From Teretinema sp964641135 (GTDB lineage: Bacteria > Spirochaetota > Spirochaetia > Treponematales > Treponemataceae), in NCBI GenBank assembly GCA_964641135.1, contig CAZXJV010000115.1, positions 1-7,646 on the forward strand: a stretch of DNA of 7,646 bases, written 5' to 3'. Of the stretch, positions 1 through 4,600 are shown one piece after another; position 1 is the first letter of the stretch; each line of letters starts with the position of its first letter. The translations under genes were made by a program, and so were the position numbers. Below the pieces are notes generated by a model. That model saw nothing but the letters and a program-made list of their open reading frames with translations. It made no database searches and was not told where the DNA came from.

Positions 1-52
1 AGGACATCGGGTTTTCATCCCGACAACAGGGGTTCAATTCCCCTAGGAGATG
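1..52 (+). tRNA. tRNA-Glu (anticodon UUC), 5' end cut off by the window
   Basis: This is the 3' part of a glutamate tRNA. The last bases of the D arm come first (GGAC at 2-5). The five-pair anticodon stem TCGGG/CCCGA (7-11 and 19-23) encloses the loop TTTTCAT (12-18), with anticodon TTC at 14-16. A four-base variable region follows (24-27). The T arm is AGGGG-TTCAATT-CCCCT (28-44), and the loop fits the TTCRANY consensus. The 3' acceptor strand is AGGAGAT (45-51) with discriminator G52, typical of tRNA-Glu. CCA is not encoded, so it must be added after transcription. The order and the AGGACA...AGGGGTTC core agree well with bacterial tRNA-Glu. The 5' acceptor strand and most of the D arm lie outside the window. 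Confidence 0.95.
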
Positions 53-72
53 GATCTCACAACGAGATACAT

Positions 73-104
73 GGTAAGGACTGACCGTCCTTACCTTTTT
101 TTTT
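73..104 (+). terminator. Intrinsic terminator of the tRNA-Glu transcript
   Basis: A perfect nine-pair stem, GGTAAGGAC (73-81) with GTCCTTACC (87-95), has a five-base loop and is followed by nine T residues (96-104). It lies 20 bases after the tRNA 3' end and is the expected end of the tRNA transcript, so the next gene probably needs its own promoter. Confidence 0.93.
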
Positions 105-108
105 GTTC

Positions 109-143
109 GGACACCTGTATGCAAACTGATTTTCTTGGTGTCC
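109..143 (+). promoter_or_regulatory. Inverted repeat in the leader of the helicase gene
   Basis: GGACACC (109-115) is matched by its exact reverse complement GGTGTCC (137-143), separated by 21 bases, between the tRNA terminator and the helicase ribosome binding site (AGGA, 153-156). It could be a protein-binding site or a leader hairpin. I see no convincing -35/-10 pair in this 58-bp gap; TATGCA at 118-123 is a weak -10 candidate only. Function unknown. Confidence 0.35.
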
Positions 144-162
144 CTGACCAACAGGATCACTC

Positions 163-2625
163 ATGGTTGATATCCGGGAACTGTTTACTGAAAACACACT
201 GCGTCTGATGCGTACAGAGATTGCCGACACCGGTGGCAATGAAGTTTTTTTTATTGGCAGGTTTGACAGTTCCGGGATGATTGGCTCCCTTGTTCCTGCG
301 GCCAGGGGCAACAGATATGCTGTTCCTGCACCGCCTTCTGCCGCGGACCGGGCAGATATCCTGGTACATAATCATCCGTCAGGAACTCTGGAACCGAGCG
401 ATGCCGATCTTTCAATCGCGGCCAGATACAGCGAACAGGGTACAGGTTTTTGTATAATTGATAACGACTGCCGCAGTGTGTATGTGGTTGTAGAACCCTT
501 TCTGGCACCAACAGAACGCCCTATAGATCCCGATGAAATCTCATCCCTTTTAGGACCTGAAGGACCTTTTGCCCGTGACTTTTCCGCTTACGAAACACGT
601 CCTTCACAGCTTGAATTGTGTGCAGCTATAAGCCGGGTGTTTAATACCGGTTCTGTAGGTGTTTTTGAAGCAGGTACCGGAGTCGGAAAGAGTTTTGCAT
701 ATCTTCTTCCTGCATTGCGCTGGGCTGTACAAAATCGTGACCGGGTAATTATTTCTACCGGTACAATCAATCTTCAGCAGCAGTTGGCTGATAAGGATAT
801 TCCTCGGGCGATATCGCTTACAGGTGAAGATATTTCGTTTATCATGCTCAAAGGCAGGCAGAATTATCTGTGCCGCAGACGGCTTGCCGACGCGCTTATG
901 GAACAGGATCTTTTTTCTGATGAAAAAAAAGATGTAAAAGCTATTGCAGACTGGGCGGATGTTACCCGTGACGGAAGCCGTTCCGACTTGACCTTTGTAC
1001 CCGCAGATGGGGTATGGAGCCGGGTATGCTCTGAATCAGATGCCTGCATGGGCATGCGCTGTGCCTTTCATGAAACCTGTTTTGTTATGCAGATACGAAA
1101 GGCTGCAGCAGGCGCTTCTGTCCTGGTTGTAAATCATCATTTATTATTTTCCGATCTAGAGATCAGAATGGCGGGCCTGGGCTATGAAGATACTGCTGTC
1201 CTGCCTCCGTTCAGAAACATAATTTTTGATGAAGCACACGGCATGGAAGCCGCCGCAACCAGTTTTTTTTCTGAAACCATTACCAGATATAAAATTCAAA
1301 AGCAAATTTCAGTATTGTACCGGGTTAAAAAGGGCAGTGTAGCAGGTCATCTGCTTCCATTGACCCGCATGTCCCGGTCTGATACCGGCTATTCCACTGC
1401 GGTCGCCCAAGCCCAGGAAATTAGAACTGCCTATTCTACCCTTGAAGATATCGCACTGGAGCTCATTCCTGCCGGTTCGTCCTGGCGGCTGACTGATTCA
1501 ACCGCAGGGTCAGCAGGACCGCTTCTCGTCCATATGGCCGAAATTCGAAGGCTGATTGCAGCCTTTACCGGTACAGTCAGGTCTATTATTGACGGAATTG
1601 ATGAGGGCGAACAGAACGATCCTGTTGTCTGGGAAGCAAAGTTTGCCCTGCGCCGTCTGGAATTTGCCGGCAGCCTTGCACAGCATTTTTGTGAATGGCA
1701 GGAACGCCGTGAGTCTGTGTATTGGCTGGAACGGGTTCCTTTGTCGTCACATGCCCGCTCGGGGCAAGACGGTGATCGTGCATGGTATCCCCGTTTTACC
1801 GAAACACCCCTTTCTGTAGCATCCATGATGAATAGCGGTGTTTTTGAACCGCTTCGTACTGTTGTGTGTACTTCGGCAACCTTACGAACCGGTGACAGCT
1901 TTCAGTGGTGGCTTACCCGGACCGGAGCGGCCCTGTGTGAAGAAGACCGGCTATGTACCGGGATATATGACTCTCCCTTCCCCTACAAACGGTGCGCCCT
2001 TCTTGCTATTCCATCAGAAGGACCTCTTCCTGATGAAGACGGGTTTCAGGACTGGGTGCAAAGATCCCTTGTCGATCTGCTGGCGGCTTCTGCCGGTCAC
2101 AGTCTTGTATTGTTTACATCATATGAATCGCTGCGCTCTGCCTGTGCCTATATCCGGTCAACTCTCGGCCCGAGCGGAATGACTATTCTGCGACAGGGAG
2201 AGGATGACAGGGCACGTCTTCTTGAACAGTTCAAGAAGGATGAATCCAGTGTTCTTTTTGCCACTGATTCGTTCTGGGAAGGTATTGACGCTCCCGGAGA
2301 TACCCTGTTGCAGGTAATTCTTGTTAAACTGCCATTCCGTGTTCCCAATGACCCCGTTTTCGCAGCCCGATCCGAAGCTGTCGAAAAAAAGGGCGGTAAT
2401 GCTTTTATGGATTTAAGTTTGCCTGAAGCGGTAATAAAATTCCGTCAGGGTTTTGGACGTTTGATTCGCAGTAAAACTGATCGGGGTGTAGTGACGGTTC
2501 TGGACAGACGGATTGCTGTCAAACGATATGGACGAATGTTTGTTTCCAGTATTCCGGAAGTTTCTACCTGCGTAGCCCCTGTACGCGAGCTTGCTGAACG
2601 TATTGAAACCTTTTTGTACCCGTAA
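163..2625 (+). CDS. dinG: JAMM (RadC-like) domain fused to a DinG/XPD-type Fe-S DNA helicase
   Basis: Predicted cytoplasmic 5'-3' superfamily 2 DNA helicase of the DinG/XPD family, of a type used in repair and in clearing R-loops or unusual DNA structures. Residues about 1-115 form a JAMM/RadC-like domain with every canonical metal and catalytic residue visible: E27, then H69-x-H71, S79 and D82 in HxH-x7-S-x2-D spacing. The helicase begins near residue 140 with a Q-motif-like R-P-S-Q (146-149). It continues with Walker A AGTGVGKS (170-177, K176), an iron-sulfur cluster set C237, C295, C300, C306 (the last three spaced x4 and x5 as in E. coli DinG; C289 is extra), DEAH (356-359), TSATL (570-574), WEGID (705-709) and motif VI QGFGRLIR (762-769). 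E. coli DinG is about 716 residues; the added N-terminal domain accounts for the extra length. The start is chosen for AGGA six bases upstream. The Firmicute-type exonuclease domain is absent. The fold family is certain; the substrate of the JAMM domain is unknown. Confidence 0.93.
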   Translation: MVDIRELFTENTLRLMRTEIADTGGNEVFFIGRFDSSGMIGSLVPAARGNRYAVPAPPSAADRADILVHNHPSGTLEPSDADLSIAARYSEQGTGFCIIDNDCRSVYVVVEPFLAPTERPIDPDEISSLLGPEGPFARDFSAYETRPSQLELCAAISRVFNTGSVGVFEAGTGVGKSFAYLLPALRWAVQNRDRVIISTGTINLQQQLADKDIPRAISLTGEDISFIMLKGRQNYLCRRRLADALMEQDLFSDEKKDVKAIADWADVTRDGSRSDLTFVPADGVWSRVCSESDACMGMRCAFHETCFVMQIRKAAAGASVLVVNHHLLFSDLEIRMAGLGYEDTAVLPPFRNIIFDEAHGMEAAATSFFSETITRYKIQKQISVLYRVKKGSVAGHLLPLTRMSRSDTGYSTAVAQAQEIRTAYSTLEDIALELIPAGSSWRLTDSTAGSAGPLLVHMAEIRRLIAAFTGTVRSIIDGIDEGEQNDPVVWEAKFALRRLEFAGSLAQHFCEWQERRESVYWLERVPLSSHARSGQDGDRAWYPRFTETPLSVASMMNSGVFEPLRTVVCTSATLRTGDSFQWWLTRTGAALCEEDRLCTGIYDSPFPYKRCALLAIPSEGPLPDEDGFQDWVQRSLVDLLAASAGHSLVLFTSYESLRSACAYIRSTLGPSGMTILRQGEDDRARLLEQFKKDESSVLFATDSFWEGIDAPGDTLLQVILVKLPFRVPNDPVFAARSEAVEKKGGNAFMDLSLPEAVIKFRQGFGRLIRSKTDRGVVTVLDRRIAVKRYGRMFVSSIPEVSTCVAPVRELAERIETFLYP

Positions 2626-2661
2626 TACTGTGTACCTGGTGTATACCACTTGGAGGAATGA

Positions 2662-3411
2662 ATGGCATCTGTAATCATGATGTTGGCGATCGGCGGAGCA
2701 TTATCCTGGATCGGATTAGTAAACAGGGTTGCATATACAATAAACCGCTCCTGGAATTTCAGGGTAAACCGGATAATCACCAGGCAGTATTCCCGGCGTA
2801 TATTTTCCATACTTTCAACATATATGAATTTCAGATACGCGGGCGAGCCGGCATCCCTCGCACAGTTGCCCGAGCGATATCTGGTATTGTCAAACCATCA
2901 AAGTCTTCTCGATATTCCCCTCCTGATGTGTTTTCTGGGAGCAGAGCGGCTGCGTTTTATTGCCAAGGCGGAATTAGGCAAACATGTACCGGTGGTGTCT
3001 CTTGTGCTGCGCAGCGATGGTCACTGCCTGGTGTCCCGTACTGGCAGCCCGTCCATTATAATGAAGACGATTGACCGATTTGCCGAGCGCTGCGTGTCAA
3101 AGAACTGGATTCCGGTAATTTTTCCGGAAGGAACTCGCTCCCGCGACGGGTCCCTTGGGCCTTTTCATGCAGCCGGTTTTCGGCGGTTTGTGGACAGGGC
3201 ACCCATGCCGGTAGCAGTTGTTGCCATTGATGGCGGGTGGCGTACCGCATCGCTCAGGGGAATGGCAAGCCGGATGCGCGGCGGTTCTTATCGGGTGAAA
3301 GTCCTGAAGGTCTTTCCCGCACCCGAGGGGAAGGCTGATCAGGTTCGTATTCTGGAAGAGGGTAGATTGCTCATTCAGGAACAGCTTGACAAGTGGCGGT
3401 CACAAGAGTAA
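2662..3411 (+). CDS. plsC: 1-acyl-sn-glycerol-3-phosphate acyltransferase (PlsC family)
   Basis: Transfers an acyl chain to lysophosphatidic acid to give phosphatidic acid, the second acylation of phospholipid synthesis, at the cytoplasmic membrane. The 249-residue protein has the usual length for the family. An N-terminal hydrophobic stretch (about residues 4-27) can anchor it. Motif I is NHQSLLD (78-84), holding the catalytic His79/Asp84 pair, and motif III is FPEGTRSR (154-161), the glycerol-phosphate binding site. A basic C-terminal half follows. GGAGG at 2652-2656 is five bases from the chosen ATG; another ATG at 2658 is out of frame and too close to it. The gene lies only 36 bp after the helicase gene, so the two probably share a transcript, and the convergent terminator ends it. 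Other members of the superfamily use different acyl acceptors, so the exact substrate is inferred. Confidence 0.9.
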   Translation: MASVIMMLAIGGALSWIGLVNRVAYTINRSWNFRVNRIITRQYSRRIFSILSTYMNFRYAGEPASLAQLPERYLVLSNHQSLLDIPLLMCFLGAERLRFIAKAELGKHVPVVSLVLRSDGHCLVSRTGSPSIIMKTIDRFAERCVSKNWIPVIFPEGTRSRDGSLGPFHAAGFRRFVDRAPMPVAVVAIDGGWRTASLRGMASRMRGGSYRVKVLKVFPAPEGKADQVRILEEGRLLIQEQLDKWRSQE

Positions 3412-3412
3412 A

Positions 3413-3444
3413 AAAACCGTCTATCGTTAACGATAGACGGTTTT
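3413..3444. terminator. Bidirectional intrinsic terminator between convergent genes
   Basis: A perfect palindrome: CCGTCTATCG (3417-3426), loop TTAA, CGATAGACGG (3431-3440), flanked by AAAA (3413-3416) and TTTT (3441-3444). It therefore has a T tract when read from either strand. It begins two bases after the plsC stop codon and lies 24 bp beyond the stop of the minus-strand zinc-ribbon gene, so it can end both transcripts. Confidence 0.92.
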
Positions 3445-3467
3445 CATGTGATGCCCTGAAAGGCGGT

Positions 3468-3638
3468 TTATTTGAAGTCCTTCGGACGGCGTTCGGTGCG
3501 CTTGCACTTGGAGCATTCCGCTACATTCTTCAGTTTTCCGCTTTCAAACAGGGTTTTCATGATTACCTCGCCGCCACAGCTGCAAAAGAATTTGTGTGTG
3601 GTGACTGTGGTTCGAGAGTTCTTACTTGCTCCACCCAT
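3468..3638 (-). CDS. Small basic zinc-ribbon protein, 56 residues, function unknown
   Basis: A short minus-strand gene, easily missed. The 56-residue product starts MGGASKNSRTT and contains two cysteine knuckles, C19-x-C21-G-G and C42-x2-C45, spaced as in a zinc ribbon. It is rich in Lys and Arg, with tail RRPKDFK, which suggests nucleic acid or ribosome binding. Support for it being real is strong: AGGAGA lies six bases before the ATG (complement of 3645-3650), a near-consensus sigma70 promoter lies upstream, and a terminator lies just past the stop. It is divergent from rpsT. It does not match ribosomal protein L33 or L36 spacing as I know them. No signal peptide or membrane segment is seen. 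I do not recognise a named family, so any role in translation or transcription is a guess from charge, size and neighbourhood. Confidence 0.85.
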   Translation of the reverse strand: MGGASKNSRTTVTTHKFFCSCGGEVIMKTLFESGKLKNVAECSKCKRTERRPKDFK

Positions 3639-3668
3639 GAATAGTCTCCTGAAAACAAAGTTGAAACA

Positions 3669-3697
3669 ATAATAGGCATATTGGATAGGTCTGTCAA
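3669..3697 (-). promoter_or_regulatory. Sigma70-type promoter of the zinc-ribbon gene
   Basis: On the minus strand the perfect -35 hexamer TTGACA (complement of 3692-3697) is followed after exactly 17 bases by the -10 hexamer TATTAT (complement of 3669-3674). Transcription should start near 3662, giving a leader of about 24 bases that carries the AGGAGA ribosome binding site. This is close to consensus and predicts strong expression. Confidence 0.88.
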
Positions 3698-3700
3698 GCT

Positions 3701-3717
3701 CCGGTACCCCGTATCGG
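3701..3717. promoter_or_regulatory. Imperfect palindrome between divergent promoters, possible operator
   Basis: CCGGTAC (3701-3707), CCC, GTATCGG (3711-3717) form an inverted repeat of type CCGnTAC-n3-GTAnCGG. It lies 3 bp behind the -35 box of the minus-strand promoter and 9 bp before the -35 box of the rpsT promoter. A GC-rich site here is not an UP element, which is AT-rich, so a protein-binding site for both promoters is possible. Function is inferred from position and symmetry only. Confidence 0.35.
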
Positions 3718-3726
3718 CATCAACCC

Positions 3727-3755
3727 TTGACGAGTAACGTGATTTTTGATATCTT
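3727..3755 (+). promoter_or_regulatory. Sigma70-type promoter of rpsT
   Basis: TTGACG (3727-3732) and TATCTT (3750-3755) are separated by 17 bases. The start of transcription should fall near 3762, giving a short leader of about 24 bases that holds the G-rich ribosome binding site. Confidence 0.8.
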
Positions 3756-3785
3756 CAACGAACAGTTCTATTTGGGGGGTTCCCT

Positions 3786-4061
3786 TTGGCAGTCAAAAAT
3801 GCATCTGCAGTGAAAAGACACAAGCAGAGTGAAGTACGGCGGATGAAGAACAAGGCCGTAAAGAGTTCCGTACGCACCAGCGCGAAGAAATATGTGACCA
3901 GCATCCAGTCCAAGGATCAGGATTTGTCGCAGACTCAGCTGCGTGCTCTGATCAAGGAGCTTGATACAGCAGCCCGCAAGGGTATTATTTCCAAAAATGC
4001 GGCTGCGCGCAAAAAATCGCGTATGCAGAAGTTGTTTAACGCTTCTTTCGCAGCGAAATAA
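3786..4061 (+). CDS. rpsT: Ribosomal protein S20
   Basis: Small-subunit protein bS20, which binds 16S rRNA early in 30S assembly. The product of 91 residues is close to the usual length (87 in E. coli). It is highly basic and has the family's features: an N-terminal stretch with KRHKQSE (residues 10-16), two long helices, and a C-terminal segment with KGIISKNAAARKKSR that matches the conserved K-G-x-I-x-K-N-x-A-A-R pattern. The start codon is TTG at 3786, preceded six bases earlier by a run of six G residues (3774-3779); no in-frame ATG lies nearby. E. coli rpsT also starts with UUG, where the weak start is part of S20 autoregulation, so similar control may operate here. It is transcribed alone from its own promoter and ends at its own terminator. 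Confidence 0.95.
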   Translation: MAVKNASAVKRHKQSEVRRMKNKAVKSSVRTSAKKYVTSIQSKDQDLSQTQLRALIKELDTAARKGIISKNAAARKKSRMQKLFNASFAAK

Positions 4062-4071
4062 TCTTCATCCA

Positions 4072-4132
4072 CCCGTAATTGGCACGGGAGCGGCGTTTAT
4101 TACTGCGGATTTCCGCAGTACAGAACTGCCGC
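4072..4132 (+). other. Two hairpins in the rpsT 3' untranslated region
   Basis: A first small hairpin is CCCGT (4072-4076) with ACGGG (4084-4088). A second, extended stem-loop follows at once: GCGGC/GCCGC (4090-4094 and 4128-4132) and GTT/AAC (4095-4097 and 4124-4126) with one bulged T. A three-by-three internal loop leads to a perfect TACTGCGG/CCGCAGTA upper stem (4101-4108 and 4113-4120) with loop ATTT. No T run follows, so these are not terminators themselves. They may protect the rpsT mRNA 3' end or form part of a small RNA released from it. Confidence 0.45.
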
Positions 4133-4136
4133 ACTG

Positions 4137-4176
4137 AAAACCGCAACAGCATTTTGGCTGATTGCGGTTTTTTTTT
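4137..4176 (+). terminator. Intrinsic terminator of rpsT
   Basis: CCGCAA plus CAGC (4141-4150) pairs with GCTG, one bulged A, then TTGCGG (4157-4167), around a six-base loop. Nine T residues (4168-4176) follow, and A residues at 4137-4140 can pair with the start of the T run. The hup promoter begins two bases later. Confidence 0.9.
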
Positions 4177-4177
4177 C

Positions 4178-4206
4178 TTAACAACCACAGTATTCTGTGA
4201 TATTAT
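4178..4206 (+). promoter_or_regulatory. Sigma70-type promoter of the hup-lnt-bactofilin operon
   Basis: TTAACA (4178-4183) and TATTAT (4201-4206) are separated by exactly 17 bases. The spacer holds an inverted repeat, CACAG-TATT-CTGTG (4186-4199), a possible repressor site placed where binding would block RNA polymerase. The transcript should start near 4213, giving a leader of about 70 bases before the hup start. No other promoter is evident before the right edge. Confidence 0.8.
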
Positions 4207-4282
4207 GACCAGCGGGTACTGACCGAAGATACGCTGTTTCAGACGCCAGAACCAAAAAAACCGTGTTCCGTAGAGGTTGGGA

Positions 4283-4600
4283 ATGAGTGCTTCAAAAAAA
4301 ACAAAAAGCGATCTTGTTGAAAGCATCTATGAAAAAACCGGTCATGAATTAAAACAGGTTCGATCGGTAGTGGATCTTTTTTTGGAGGAGATTAAAACTG
4401 CTCTTGAACACGGTGAATCAGTAGAACTTCGCGGTTTCGGTACCCTTGAGGTACGGGAACGGAAAGGACGCAAAAAAGCACGTAATCCTAAAACCGGTGC
4501 CCTGGTCAGTGTAGAAGACCATGCCGTTGTAGCCTTCAGGGCCGGTAAAGACCTGAAAAACGCAGTCTGGTCCCTGCCCGAACGTAGCAGGGAGGGCTGA
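4283..4600 (+). CDS. hup: HU/IHF-family DNA-binding protein
   Basis: Dimeric nucleoid protein that bends DNA with little sequence preference. From the chosen ATG it has 105 residues, slightly longer than the usual 90-100 because of a short N-terminal basic lead and a tail after the last helix (SLPERSREG). Visible family features are K-S-D-L-V-E near the start (8-13), G-F-G-T-L (51-55) in the beta saddle, and R-N-P-K-T-G (67-72), whose proline 69 inserts into the minor groove. The final helix contains F-R-A-G-K-D-L-K (85-92). GAGG at 4273-4276 is six bases from this ATG. A TTG at 4277 in the same frame touches the ribosome binding site and is not preferred. It is the first gene of the operon, and its stop codon overlaps the lnt start by one base. 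HU versus IHF subtype cannot be settled by eye. Confidence 0.92.
   Translation: MSASKKTKSDLVESIYEKTGHELKQVRSVVDLFLEEIKTALEHGESVELRGFGTLEVRERKGRKKARNPKTGALVSVEDHAVVAFRAGKDLKNAVWSLPERSREG

Noticed and set aside
245..930. Eight-base homopolymers in the helicase gene (T at 245-252, A at 923-930, also T at 1263-1270) as phase-variation tracts
   Set aside because: The frame is intact with all motifs present, the tracts are short, and homopolymers of this length also occur elsewhere in this window; no sign of a switched or broken allele.
1431..1826. 131-residue minus-strand open frame inside the helicase gene
   Set aside because: Antisense shadow with no ribosome binding site or recognisable domain; the plus strand encodes conserved helicase sequence there.
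2658..3074. 138-residue open frame starting at the ATG just before plsC
   Set aside because: Its ATG is one base from the GGAGG, too close, and the frame lacks family motifs; the plsC frame has NHxxxxD and FPEGTR.
3393..3644. Plus-strand 83-residue open frame across the plsC terminator and zinc-ribbon region
   Set aside because: It begins inside plsC, reads through the palindromic terminator and is antisense to the minus-strand zinc-ribbon gene, which has its own promoter and ribosome binding site. No recognisable product.
4186..4199. LexA/SOS box in the hup promoter
   Set aside because: The repeat is ACAG-N4-CTGT, the opposite order and spacing to the proteobacterial box CTGT-N8-ACAG; kept only as an unnamed inverted repeat.
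4277..4282. TTG two codons upstream as the hup start
   Set aside because: It directly abuts the GAGG ribosome binding site (no spacing); the ATG at 4283 has correct six-base spacing.
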